DNA of 64,000 nt from Paracoccus sediminis. Its GTDB lineage: Bacteria > Pseudomonadota > Alphaproteobacteria > Rhodobacterales > Rhodobacteraceae. Shown here piece after piece: positions 8,980 to 17,317 of this stretch; position 1 is the stretch's first letter; each line of letters starts with the position of its first letter. Where the stretch lies: the NCBI RefSeq assembly GCF_900188295.1, contig NZ_FZNM01000010.1:1-64000 (forward strand), in the 5' to 3' direction. A program made the position numbers and the translations under genes. The notes under the pieces were generated by a model that saw nothing but the letters and a program-made list of their open reading frames with translations, was not told the DNA's origin and did no database searches.

Positions 8980-10437
8980 ATGACCCCCACATGCCCAGGC
9001 GACCCCGGTTTCAACCCCTGGCTGGCGACCGTGCTGCTGCTGCTGGGCAATTTCATGAACCTGATCGATGTCAGCATCGTCAATGTCGCGCTGCCGTCGA
9101 TCCAGGCGAACCTGGACGCCACCGCCGCGCAGATCGAATGGGTTTCGGCGGCCTATGTGCTGGCTTTCGCGGCGGGCCTGCTGCCGTTCGGCCGCTTTGG
9201 CGACAAGTTCGGGCGCAAGCGGCTGTTCCTGATGGGCATCGGGCTGTTCACGATGGCATCCGCCCTGTGCGGCTTTGCGCTGGACATGCCCATGCTGATC
9301 TGGTCGCGCGCCTTGCAGGGGATCGGCGGGGCGATGATGGTGCCGCAGGTCATGGCGATCATGCATGTGATGTTTCCGCCCGACCAAAAGGCGCGCGCCT
9401 TTGCGTTGGCGGGTGTGGTGGCCAGCCTGGGGGCGGTGACGGGGCCGCTGATGGGGGGCGCGCTGATTACCGGCAACATCGCCGGGCTGGACTGGCGCCC
9501 GATCTTTCTGGTCAACCTGCCGGTGGGCCTGTTCGTGATCCTGGCCGGGATCCGCTGGATCCCGGCGCTGTCGTCGGACCGGCGGATGCAGATCGACTGG
9601 CCCGGCATCGCGCTGTTTTCGCTGGCTGTCATCCTGGTCGTCCTGCCGGTGATCGAGGGCGCGCTGCTGGGCTGGCCCTGGTGGTGCCTGGCGATGCTGG
9701 CCGCGTCCCTGCCCACCGGCGCGCTGTTCGTCTGGCGGCAGGCGGTTCTGGCGCGTCGGGGACGGGCGCAGCTTCTGCCGGTGACGCTGATGCGCAACGG
9801 CGGGTTCCTGTCGGGCGTGGCGATGGTGATGCTGCATTTCTCGGCCATACCGGGGATGTTCCTAGTGCTGGCGATCTATCTGCAAACCGGGTTCGGATTG
9901 ACCCCGCTGCAATCGGGCATCGCCACGGCGCCGTTCCCCCTGGGCATCATGGTCAGCAGCTATGTCACCGGGCGATTCGGCACGAAGGTCATGTCGCTGC
10001 GCATGGCCGTGGGCGTCGGGATCATGCTGGCGGGCATGATTTATCTGCGCCACGTCACGGGCCGCCCGCCGTCGCCGTTCACGGCGGCCACGCTGATCGC
10101 GCCGCTGGCGGTCTGCGGGTTCGGCATGGGCCTGACGATCTCGCCGTTGTTCCAGACCGTCCTGCAATCGGTTCCCCCCCAGGACGCAGGCGCGGGATCG
10201 GGGGCGATGCAGGCGTTTCAGCAGGTGGGGGCGGCGGTCGGCATCGCGGTCGTGTCCAGCCTGTTCTTCGTCAGGCTGCGCGGCCAGCCGGGCGGCGATT
10301 ACGCCGCTGCGATGTCCCATGCGCTGATCTATCAGATCTGCGCCTTTGCCGCGATCCTGGCGATCCTGGCGCTGCGCAAGCTGTCGCGGGGCGCCGTCGG
10401 GACATCGGCGCCCAAGCCGCCGGTCAGTGGGCGCTGA
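8980..10437 (+). CDS. DHA2-family MFS multidrug exporter
   Basis: A 485-residue major facilitator protein with about 14 membrane segments, as in the EmrB/QacA (DHA2) group. Residues near the start (NFMNLIDVSIVNVALPSIQ) form helix 1 with the acidic residue typical of proton-driven drug antiporters. Motif A appears as GRFGDKFGRKRLF in the second loop, and motif C-like glycine-rich helix 5 as GAVTGPLMGG. The ATG at 8980 begins the hydrophobic N-terminus. No EmrA-type adaptor gene is next to it. Its last 14 bp overlap the convergent DUF1150 gene. Confidence 0.9.
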   Translation: MTPTCPGDPGFNPWLATVLLLLGNFMNLIDVSIVNVALPSIQANLDATAAQIEWVSAAYVLAFAAGLLPFGRFGDKFGRKRLFLMGIGLFTMASALCGFALDMPMLIWSRALQGIGGAMMVPQVMAIMHVMFPPDQKARAFALAGVVASLGAVTGPLMGGALITGNIAGLDWRPIFLVNLPVGLFVILAGIRWIPALSSDRRMQIDWPGIALFSLAVILVVLPVIEGALLGWPWWCLAMLAASLPTGALFVWRQAVLARRGRAQLLPVTLMRNGGFLSGVAMVMLHFSAIPGMFLVLAIYLQTGFGLTPLQSGIATAPFPLGIMVSSYVTGRFGTKVMSLRMAVGVGIMLAGMIYLRHVTGRPPSPFTAATLIAPLAVCGFGMGLTISPLFQTVLQSVPPQDAGAGSGAMQAFQQVGAAVGIAVVSSLFFVRLRGQPGGDYAAAMSHALIYQICAFAAILAILALRKLSRGAVGTSAPKPPVSGR

Positions 10438-10651
10438 CCGGCGTCAGTTCGTTCTGGCGCGCCAGAACAAAGGCCAGCGACCGGTCCCTGACCAGGGCCA
10501 GGCGTTCCCCGTCGGCATCGTGGACGGCATACATGCTGTCGATGCCTTCCAGCTGGTCGCGGATTTCCCGAGGCAGGGTGCGGGTTTCGACCTGCCGGAT
10601 ATAGACGGTGCTTTCGGCGTCGATGCCGCCGAAGTCGAATTTGGTATCCAT
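10424..10651 (-). CDS. DUF1150 family protein
   Basis: A 75-residue soluble protein of the DUF1150 family, marked by an MDTKFDFGG start, ESTVYIRQV, the MYAVHDADGERLALV block and the ending SLAFVLARQNELTPV. Its function is unknown. It lies 11 bp downstream of the hsp20 gene on the same strand, an association common in Rhodobacterales, so a link with heat-shock protein activity or regulation is a reasonable inference. Its 3' end overlaps the convergent MFS gene by 14 bp. Confidence 0.9.
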   Translation of the reverse strand: MDTKFDFGGIDAESTVYIRQVETRTLPREIRDQLEGIDSMYAVHDADGERLALVRDRSLAFVLARQNELTPVSAH

Positions 10652-10662
10652 GATGATCCCCT

Positions 10663-11073
10663 TTATCTGCGGCTGATCGGAATGGTCTGGACAACCTGCT
10701 GGGGCTGGATGCGGATCAGATCGACATGCAGCAGGCCGTTCGCGATTTCGGCCCCCGCGACCTCGACCCCATCGGCCAGAACGAAGCTGCGCTGGAACGC
10801 GCGCGCGGCGATACCCCGGTGCAGGAAGACGCGATCCGTGTCGGGTTCGGCCAGCCGTCCGCGAATGACCAGTTGCCGGTCCTCGGTCGTGACGGACAGA
10901 TCCGCGTCGGAAAACCCGGCCACCGCCAGCGTGATCCGAAACCCGTCGGGCGCGATATGTTCGATGTTGCAGGGGGGATAGCCCTCGGCGCCCTTGGCTG
11001 CGCGTTCGGCCAGACGCTCCAGCTGGTCGAAACCCAGCAGATAGGGATGCGCCCCCAGTGAAATCTTCGTCAT
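10663..11073 (-). CDS. Small heat-shock protein, Hsp20/IbpA family
   Basis: A 136-residue alpha-crystallin-type chaperone. The N-terminus (LLGFDQLERLAERAAK) and YPPCNIEHIAPDGFRITLAVAGF match the IbpA-type arm and the first strands of the alpha-crystallin domain. The final strands read AFQRSFVLADGVEVAGAEIANGLLHVDL, and the C-terminal tail holds an IPI (I-x-I) motif that docks dimers together. Such proteins hold unfolded polypeptides for refolding by other chaperones. The ATG at 11073 gives the standard length; an upstream frame has no family match. It is co-directional with DUF1150. Confidence 0.93.
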   Translation of the reverse strand: MTKISLGAHPYLLGFDQLERLAERAAKGAEGYPPCNIEHIAPDGFRITLAVAGFSDADLSVTTEDRQLVIRGRLAEPDTDRVFLHRGIAARAFQRSFVLADGVEVAGAEIANGLLHVDLIRIQPQQVVQTIPISRR

Positions 11074-11280
11074 GGCCAGCCCTTTCGCGGCAAAGCGACT
11101 GTGTGTCAGGCCCCGATCCGGCAACCCGTCAGGGATTATATGTGTGGTGCCGCCGCCCGACGCAAGGCAGGCGCCTGTGCGGGATTTGCAGCGTTGACCA
11201 CGGCTGCCTGTTAACAGCGCCACACAGACGCGCTATGGTTGGAAAAACGACGTCTCGTACGTCCAGCCGGGCCACGCCAG

Positions 11281-11499
11281 ATGAACATGCACCACGAAAT
11301 GTCCCACGACGAGATCATCCGCGCCAGGCTGATCGCCCTGCGCTGCGAACATCGCGACCTGGACGAGGCGATCGCGGCACTGTCGGCCCAGCAACTGACA
11401 TCCTCGCTGGCGTTGCAGCGGCTGAAAAAGCAGAAACTGGTCCTCAAGGACCAGATCGCCCGGATCGAGGACGAGATCACCCCCGACATCATCGCCTGA
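11281..11499 (+). CDS. DUF465 / YdcH family small coiled-coil protein
   Basis: A 72-residue protein with two amphipathic helices: RLIALRCEHRDLDEAI, then LALQRLKKQKLVLKDQIARIEDEI. The HRDLDxxI and LKKxKLxLKDQI patterns define DUF465. The start at 11281 excludes an arginine-rich stretch upstream; a second Met two codons later is possible. The function of the family is unknown. It precedes purE by 54 bp in the same direction and may share its promoter. Confidence 0.85.
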   Translation: MNMHHEMSHDEIIRARLIALRCEHRDLDEAIAALSAQQLTSSLALQRLKKQKLVLKDQIARIEDEITPDIIA

Positions 11500-11553
11500 T
11501 TGCGGCCTGCTGCCCTGCGCGATAGGACGGGCGGGCAAAACCGGGGGACAAGG

Positions 11554-12039
11554 ATGGACAAACCTGTGGGCATCATCATGGGCAGCCAGTCCGACTGGCC
11601 CACGATGAAGGACGCCGCGACGATCCTGGACGAATTGGGCGTGGGCTACGAATCCCGCATCGTCAGCGCCCACCGGACCCCCGACCGTTTGTGGGAATAC
11701 GGCAAGACCGCCGTGTCGCGTGGGCTGCGCGTCATCATCGCCGGCGCCGGGGGGGCGGCGCATCTGCCGGGAATGATGGCCTCCAAGACCCGCCTGCCGG
11801 TGATCGGCGTGCCGGTCCAGACGCGCGCGCTGTCCGGGATCGATTCGCTGTATTCCATCGTGCAGATGCCCAAGGGCTATCCGGTCGCCACCATGGCCAT
11901 CGGGTCGGCGGGCGCGGCCAATGCCGGGCTGATGGCGGCGGGGATCCTGGCGCTGTCCGACCCCGCCCTGGCCCTGCGTCTGGACGCCTGGCGCCAGGCC
12001 CTGTCCCAGTCCATCCCCGAGGCGCCGCGCGATGAGTGA
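11554..12039 (+). CDS. purE: N5-carboxyaminoimidazole ribonucleotide mutase PurE
   Basis: A 161-residue class I PurE, which moves the carboxyl group of N5-CAIR to form CAIR in purine synthesis. The phosphate-binding [13 protein letters not shown] near the N-terminus, the catalytic [12 protein letters not shown] block and the [11 protein letters not shown] loop are intact. The start at 11554 is preceded by a GGGGACAAGG ribosome site. It overlaps purK by 8 bp, so translation is probably coupled; PurK makes its unstable substrate. Confidence 0.97.
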   Translation: MDKPVGIIMGSQSDWPTMKDAATILDELGVGYESRIVSAHRTPDRLWEYGKTAVSRGLRVIIAGAGGAAHLPGMMASKTRLPVIGVPVQTRALSGIDSLYSIVQMPKGYPVATMAIGSAGAANAGLMAAGILALSDPALALRLDAWRQALSQSIPEAPRDE

Positions 12040-13066
12040 GGTTCGCGCCATCGGCATCCTGGGCGGCGGCCAATTGGGCCGGATGCTGTCGGTCGCGGCC
12101 AGCCGCCTGGGCCTGCGCTGCCACATTTATGAACCGGGCGCCGCGCCCGCGGGCGACGTGGCCTGGCGGGTGACGACCGCGCCCTATGAGGACACGGACG
12201 CGCTGCGCGCCTTCGCCGACAGCGTGGACGTCATCACCTACGAATTCGAGAACGTGCCGACCGCGGCGCTCGATCTGCTGGAATCGATCCGCCCGATCCG
12301 CCCGAACCGCCGCGCCCTGGCGGTGTCGCAGGACCGGCTGACGGAAAAGACCTTTCTGAACGGCATCGGCCTGGCGACCGCGCCCTTTGCCGACGTGCCG
12401 ACCCAGGCCGACCTGGACGCCGCCGTCGCGGCCATCGGCCGCCCCGCGATCCTGAAGACCCGGCGCATGGGCTATGATGGCAAGGGTCAGGTGCGCATCA
12501 GTGACGGCCCGGCCGAATGGACCGGCGCCCCGTCCGTGCTGGAAGGTTTCGTCGATTTCAGCGCCGAGATCAGCGTCATCGTCGCGCGTGGCGCGGACGG
12601 GCAGGTGGCGGCCTTCGATCCGGGCCTGAACGTCCACTGCGATGGCATCCTGCGCACTACCACCGTCCCATGCGGCCTGCCCGCCAAGATCGTCACCGAT
12701 GCCGTGCTGATCGCCGGGCGCATCGCCAACGCGCTGGAATACGTCGGCGTCCTGGGGGTTGAACTGTTCGTCACCCCCGCCGGGCTGATCGTGAACGAGA
12801 TCGCGCCGCGCGTCCACAATTCGGGCCACTGGACCCAAGGGGGCTGCGCGGTGGATCAGTTCGAACAGCACATCCGCGCCGTGGCGGGCCTGCCCTTGGG
12901 CGATGGCAGGCGTTACGCGGATGTGGTGATGGAAAACCTGATCGGCGACGATCTGGACCGCGTACCGGATCTGCTGAAAACCCCCAACGTGCAGGTGCAC
13001 CTGTATGGCAAGGGCGCGCCGCGGCCAGGGCGCAAGATGGGGCATGTCAACCGGATCGCCAGATGA
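12032..13066 (+). CDS. purK: N5-carboxyaminoimidazole ribonucleotide synthase PurK
   Basis: A 344-residue ATP-grasp enzyme that makes N5-CAIR from aminoimidazole ribonucleotide, bicarbonate and ATP. Visible landmarks are the N-terminal [12 protein letters not shown] nucleotide-type fold, the TYEFENVP motif, [11 protein letters not shown] in the ATP-grasp core and [14 protein letters not shown] near the C-terminus. It overlaps purE by 8 bp and the following Nudix gene by 4 bp (ATGA), giving a tight purE-purK-Nudix operon. Confidence 0.97.
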   Translation: MSEVRAIGILGGGQLGRMLSVAASRLGLRCHIYEPGAAPAGDVAWRVTTAPYEDTDALRAFADSVDVITYEFENVPTAALDLLESIRPIRPNRRALAVSQDRLTEKTFLNGIGLATAPFADVPTQADLDAAVAAIGRPAILKTRRMGYDGKGQVRISDGPAEWTGAPSVLEGFVDFSAEISVIVARGADGQVAAFDPGLNVHCDGILRTTTVPCGLPAKIVTDAVLIAGRIANALEYVGVLGVELFVTPAGLIVNEIAPRVHNSGHWTQGGCAVDQFEQHIRAVAGLPLGDGRRYADVVMENLIGDDLDRVPDLLKTPNVQVHLYGKGAPRPGRKMGHVNRIAR

Positions 13067-13500
13067 CGCGGCCCCGGCTGGCCGTCCGCGCGGCGATCCT
13101 GAAGGGCGACCGGCTGCTGCTGGTCAACGCCTATCCGGGGCAGCAGTCGGACCTGTGGTGCCTGCCCGGCGGCGGGGTCGAACCCGGCCAGTCTCTGCCC
13201 GAAAACCTGATGAGGGAAGTCGCCGAGGAAACCGGCCTTGCCATCAGAATCGGCGCGCCGATCCTGGTCAACGAATTCCACGACCCCGACCGGGGCTTTC
13301 ATCAGGTCGAGATCATCTTCCGCGCCTCGCTCGACAACACCACGATCACCCTTGAAGACCCCGAAAAGGTGGTCAACCGCTTCCGCTGGGCCACGCGCGC
13401 GGACCTTCGCACGCTGCGCCACAAGCCCGGAATGCTGGCCCGCGCCGTCTGGGGGCAGCACGCCGCCTGGTACGATCCGCTGGAACGGATCGTCCGCTAG
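13063..13500 (+). CDS. Nudix hydrolase
   Basis: A 145-residue Nudix-fold protein. The Nudix box spans residues 37-59 and ends in an intact REVAEETGL (51-59), which carries the metal-binding glutamates. The first glutamate of the consensus Gx5E is replaced by Gln43. It is expected to cleave a nucleoside diphosphate linked to another group; the substrate is unknown. The start codon overlaps the purK stop (ATGA), so expression is tied to purine synthesis. A hairpin repeat begins 16 bp after its stop codon. Confidence 0.87.
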   Translation: MTRPRLAVRAAILKGDRLLLVNAYPGQQSDLWCLPGGGVEPGQSLPENLMREVAEETGLAIRIGAPILVNEFHDPDRGFHQVEIIFRASLDNTTITLEDPEKVVNRFRWATRADLRTLRHKPGMLARAVWGQHAAWYDPLERIVR

Positions 13501-13516
13501 GTCTTTGCCTTGGTTT

Positions 13517-13558
13517 CAAATATCCCACAGGGGGTCCGGGGGACGTGAAGTCCCCCGG
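13517..13558 (-). terminator. Repeat copy 1: 42-bp hairpin element after purF
   Basis: A 42-bp element identical to the one at 20591-20632. It holds a perfect 9-bp stem (13536-13544 with 13550-13558) around the loop GTGAA, next to CAAATATCCCACAGGGGG. On the minus strand it starts one base beyond the purF stop, as the second copy starts seven bases beyond the fabI stop, so it probably acts as a transcription terminator or 3'-end stabiliser. There is no long T tract. It also lies between two convergent genes (Nudix and purF). Confidence 0.65.
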
Positions 13559-13559
13559 C

Positions 13560-15053
13560 TTATTCCGCCGCCTCGCTGACCGCCGTTTCCGACCCGGCCT
13601 TCATGCGGAAGCCGCGTTCAAGCTGGTCGAACGGCGCGACCGGATAATCGCCGGAAAAACAGGCGTCGCAATATTGCGGGCTGGCCGTGTTGCGCCCCCC
13701 GGCCTCGCCCACGGCGCGATACAGTCCGTCCAGCGACACGAAAGCCAGTGAATCGACGCCGATCCAGTCGCGCATCTCCTCGGGCGTCATGTTCGCAGCC
13801 AGCAGCTTGTCCCGGTCGGGCGTGTCCACGCCATAGAAACAGGGCCAGGCGGTGGGGGGGGACGCGATGCGGAAATGGACCTCGGCGGCGCCCGCGTCCA
13901 GGATCATGTCCTTGATCTTGCGGCTGGTGGTGCCGCGCACCACGCTGTCGTCCACCAGCACCACCCGCTTGCCCGCGATCAGCGACCGGTTCACGTTCAG
14001 CTTCAACCGGACGCCCATGTTGCGGATCTGCTCGGTTGGCTCGATGAAGGTGCGGCCCATGTACTGATTGCGGATGATCCCCATGCCATAGGGAATGCCC
14101 GATTCCTGCGCATAGCCGATGGCGGCGGGCGTGCCGCTGTCGGGAACGGGGCAAACCAGATCGGCGTCGATGGGCGCCTCGCGCGCCAGTTCCACGCCGA
14201 TCTGGCGGCGGGTTTCATAGACCGACCGCCCGCCGATGATCGAATCGGGACGCGAGAAATAGACGTGTTCAAAGATGCAAAACCGGCCCGTGGACGGCCC
14301 GAAGGGACGCGAGGATTCGACCGCCCCGCGCGAGATGACGACCATCTCGCCCGGCTCGATCTCGCGCAGGAAATCGGCGCCGATGATGTCCAGGGCGCAG
14401 GTTTCCGATGCCAGCACGAAGCCATCGTCGCCGACCTTGCCCAGCACCAGCGGGCGCACGCCCAGCGGATCGCGCACGCCGATCAGCTTGGTCCGGGTCA
14501 TGGCGATCACGGAAAAGGCGCCCTCGACCCGGCGCAGGGCGTCCTTCATCCGTTCGGGGATGTTGCGCTGGATCGACCGCGCCATCAGGTGGATGATGCA
14601 TTCGCTGTCCGACGACGACTGAAAAATCGACCCGCGCTCGATCAGTTCGCGGCGCAGGGCGGCGGCGTTGGTGATGTTGCCGTTGTGCGCGATGGCGCAT
14701 CCGCCCATGTGGAATTCTCCAAAGAACGGCTGCACGTCGCGGATCGCGGTCGCGGCCTTGGTCCCGGCGGTGGAATACCGCACATGCCCGATGGCCAGGG
14801 GGCCGGGCAGGGTGGCCATCACGTCGGCCTTGGTGAAGTTGTCGCGCACATAGCCGAACCGGTGCGCGCTGTTGAACCCGCTTTCGGGGTCATGGGCGAC
14901 GATGCCGCCGGCCTCTTGTCCGCGATGCTGGAGCGCGTGCAGGCCCAGGGCCACAAAGTTCGACGCGTCTGCCACGCCGATCGCCCCGAAGATGCCGCAT
15001 TCCTCGTGCAGGCGGTCCGAATCGAACGGGTGGGCCAGGAAGGGTTGCATCAT
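13560..15053 (-). CDS. purF: Amidophosphoribosyltransferase PurF
   Basis: A 497-residue enzyme for the first committed step of purine synthesis: glutamine plus PRPP to 5-phosphoribosylamine. A short propeptide (about 18 residues, ending HEE) precedes the N-terminal nucleophile cysteine of CGIFGAIG. The glutaminase half carries HNGNITN. The phosphoribosyltransferase half carries VVLVDDSVVRGTTSRK, the PRPP loop. It lies downstream of cvpA and radA on the same strand, with a 144-bp gap to cvpA. A hairpin repeat follows the stop codon directly. Confidence 0.97.
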   Translation of the reverse strand: MMQPFLAHPFDSDRLHEECGIFGAIGVADASNFVALGLHALQHRGQEAGGIVAHDPESGFNSAHRFGYVRDNFTKADVMATLPGPLAIGHVRYSTAGTKAATAIRDVQPFFGEFHMGGCAIAHNGNITNAAALRRELIERGSIFQSSSDSECIIHLMARSIQRNIPERMKDALRRVEGAFSVIAMTRTKLIGVRDPLGVRPLVLGKVGDDGFVLASETCALDIIGADFLREIEPGEMVVISRGAVESSRPFGPSTGRFCIFEHVYFSRPDSIIGGRSVYETRRQIGVELAREAPIDADLVCPVPDSGTPAAIGYAQESGIPYGMGIIRNQYMGRTFIEPTEQIRNMGVRLKLNVNRSLIAGKRVVLVDDSVVRGTTSRKIKDMILDAGAAEVHFRIASPPTAWPCFYGVDTPDRDKLLAANMTPEEMRDWIGVDSLAFVSLDGLYRAVGEAGGRNTASPQYCDACFSGDYPVAPFDQLERGFRMKAGSETAVSEAAE

Positions 15054-15113
15054 GGCGTCCTGAATGGCTTTGGGCTGTCACCGGGTATGTAGTGCCCGTG
15101 CGTCCCAAAGTCA

Positions 15114-15144
15114 CGCCCCCGCGCGGTGGCGGGGGCGGTTTTTC
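15114..15144 (+). terminator. Intrinsic-terminator-like hairpin on the plus strand between cvpA and purF
   Basis: A perfect 9-bp GC-only stem (15114-15122 with 15129-15137, loop GCGGTG) is followed by GTTTTT on the plus strand. Read on the minus strand, where cvpA and purF are coded, there is an A tract before the stem and no T tract after it. It therefore looks like a terminator for plus-strand transcripts, although no plus-strand gene lies upstream. It may stop antisense transcription or act as a structured leader of purF. Confidence 0.4.
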
Positions 15145-15197
15145 GTCATCCATGCGTCATGGCAAGGCAGCCATGCGGCCGTTGCAAGGCTGTCGCA

Positions 15198-15794
15198 TCA
15201 GTCCGCGGCAGGGGGCGTGTCGGTGGCCTGCGGCGCTGTCGCCGCGATGCAGCCCGCCACCATCTGTTCGTAACGGCTGACGATCCAGCCTGGCGCGTCG
15301 TCGGGAATCTGTTCGTCCATATGCCCGCGCATCCGTTCGAACACCTGCGCGCTGCGGCTGTTTTCCACGACCGCGACCTGCTGGCTTGTCATCACCCGGT
15401 CATAGACGATGAAGGCGATGGCAACCAGCAGGATGCCGCGCGCCACCCCGAACAGGAAACCCATGCCCTGGTCGATGCCGCCAAGCGCCGACCGCTGGAC
15501 GACCGACGAAAACAGCGGGGTGATGATCGAAAACACCACAAGCGCCAGCGCGAAGACCACGGCGAAGCCCGCGATGGTGGCCAATTCGCAACTGTCGCCC
15601 AGGAAACGGTCCAGAACCGGCAGTTGCGCGATCAGCGGGCGCATGGCGGCGGCGAAGATGAAGGCCAGGACAGCCGCCCCGATCCAGCCCAGGATCGCAA
15701 GCGATTCGCGCACGAAGCCGCGCGACCAGGCCAAAATGGCCGAAAGGATGATGACCGCAGCCACCACCGCGTCGATGATCGTGAAACCGTCCAT
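15198..15794 (-). CDS. cvpA: CvpA family inner membrane protein
   Basis: A 198-residue protein with four N-terminal membrane helices (about residues 5-125) and a soluble tail. The start (GFTIIDAVVAAVIILSA), the motif AWSRGFVRESL and the central DQGMGFLFGVARGILLV are typical of CvpA, named for colicin V production and linked to envelope homeostasis. It lies between radA (42 bp upstream) and purF; cvpA-purF linkage is ancient and common. Confidence 0.9.
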   Translation of the reverse strand: MDGFTIIDAVVAAVIILSAILAWSRGFVRESLAILGWIGAAVLAFIFAAAMRPLIAQLPVLDRFLGDSCELATIAGFAVVFALALVVFSIITPLFSSVVQRSALGGIDQGMGFLFGVARGILLVAIAFIVYDRVMTSQQVAVVENSRSAQVFERMRGHMDEQIPDDAPGWIVSRYEQMVAGCIAATAPQATDTPPAAD

Positions 15795-15836
15795 AGAACC
15801 TGCCCCTGCGCCGGTTATCTTTTCGAATCAAGCACT

Positions 15837-17201
15837 TCAGCCGGCGCCGAAGACCTCTCCCACAAATCCCGTCAGGTCGGCGATGCGGCTGACGCCCATG
15901 CCGCCCGCGCCCTCGACCTTTTGGCTGTCGGGCAAAATCGCTTGTGAAAAACCAAGTTTCTGCGCCTCTTTCAACCTGTTTTCCGCTTGGGCCACGGGAC
16001 GCAGCGCGCCCGACAGGCTGATTTCCCCGAACAGCACGGCCTCGGGCGGCAGGGCGCTGTCCTCTCGGGCGGACAGCAGCGCCCCGGCGATGGCCAGATC
16101 CGCGGCGGGTTCGCTGACCCGCATTCCGCCCGCGACGTTCAGGAACACGTCGAGGCCCGCGAAGGGAATGCCGCATCGCGCCTCGAGCACGGCCAGGATC
16201 GTGCTGACCCGCCCGCTGTCCAGACCCACGACCGTGCGGCGGGGGCTGGCCAGCGTCGATGGCGCGACAAGCGCCTGCACTTCGGTCAGCACAGGGCGCG
16301 TGCCCTCGATTCCCGCGAACACCGCGCTGCCGGGCACCGGCTGGCCGCGTTCCGACAGGAACAGGGCCGACGGGTTGGCGACCTCGGCCAGGCCGGCCCC
16401 GGTCATCTCGAACACGCCGATCTCGTCGGCCGGGCCGAAGCGGTTCTTGACCGACCGCAGGATGCGGAACTGGTGGCCGCGCTCGCCCTCGAAATAGATC
16501 ACGGTATCGACCATGTGCTCGACCACGCGCGGCCCGGCGATCTGGCCGTCCTTGGTGACATGGCCCACCAGGAAGATCGCCACGCCCTTGCGCTTGGCGA
16601 AGGTCACAAGCTCGTGCGCGGCCGCGCGGACCTGGGCCACGCTGCCGGGCGCGGCCTCGACCTGATCGGACCACAGGGTCTGCACGGAATCGATGATCGC
16701 CAGATCGGGGCGTTCGTTGTCCAGCGTAGTCAGGATGTCGCGCAGGTTGGTTTCCGACCCCAGCCGGACCGGCGCATCCGCCAGCCCCAGCCGCTGCGCG
16801 CGCATCCTGACCTGGGCGCTCGCTTCCTCGCCGCTGATATAGACGGCATTGGCACCACGTCGGGCAAAGGCCGCCGCGCCTTGCAGCAGCAGCGTCGATT
16901 TGCCGATGCCCGGATCGCCGCCGATCAGAACGGCGCTGCCGGGCACCAGCCCGCCGCCCAGCACGCGGTCCAGTTCCTCCATCCCCGACAGGCTGCGGGG
17001 GGGCGGGGCTTCGGTGGTTTGCAAGCTGGACAGCGGCACCGCGCGCCCTTTGTGCGCGCCAAGGCCCCGGCCCGGTCCCTGGGACAGGGGCGCTTCCTCG
17101 ACGATGGTGTTCCAGGCGCCGCAGGCGTCGCAGCGCCCGGCCCATTTCTTGTGCGATGCGCCGCAGGCGGTGCAGGTGAACGCGTTGGTGGATTTTGCCA
17201 T
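15837..17201 (-). CDS. radA: DNA repair protein RadA
   Basis: A 454-residue RecA-like ATPase that helps branch migration during recombinational repair. The zinc finger uses Cys10, Cys13, Cys24 and Cys27. The Walker A motif is GGDPGIGKST, the RadA signature KNRFGPADEIGVFEM is present, and the C-terminal Lon-protease-like domain includes GGMRVSEPAADLAIA. Length is normal for the family. It is the first gene of the radA-cvpA-purF group and diverges from lolE across 116 bp. Confidence 0.96.
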   Translation of the reverse strand: MAKSTNAFTCTACGASHKKWAGRCDACGAWNTIVEEAPLSQGPGRGLGAHKGRAVPLSSLQTTEAPPPRSLSGMEELDRVLGGGLVPGSAVLIGGDPGIGKSTLLLQGAAAFARRGANAVYISGEEASAQVRMRAQRLGLADAPVRLGSETNLRDILTTLDNERPDLAIIDSVQTLWSDQVEAAPGSVAQVRAAAHELVTFAKRKGVAIFLVGHVTKDGQIAGPRVVEHMVDTVIYFEGERGHQFRILRSVKNRFGPADEIGVFEMTGAGLAEVANPSALFLSERGQPVPGSAVFAGIEGTRPVLTEVQALVAPSTLASPRRTVVGLDSGRVSTILAVLEARCGIPFAGLDVFLNVAGGMRVSEPAADLAIAGALLSAREDSALPPEAVLFGEISLSGALRPVAQAENRLKEAQKLGFSQAILPDSQKVEGAGGMGVSRIADLTGFVGEVFGAG

Positions 17202-17317
17202 GGCGGGTATGTGGCACCTGTGGGCGGTCGGCGCAAGTTGGCGCCCTCACGCCATTGTCGGCTTGATCTTTGCGGGTTGCCCGGTCACGTTCCGCGCGCA
17301 AAACCAAGGCGCCCCCA

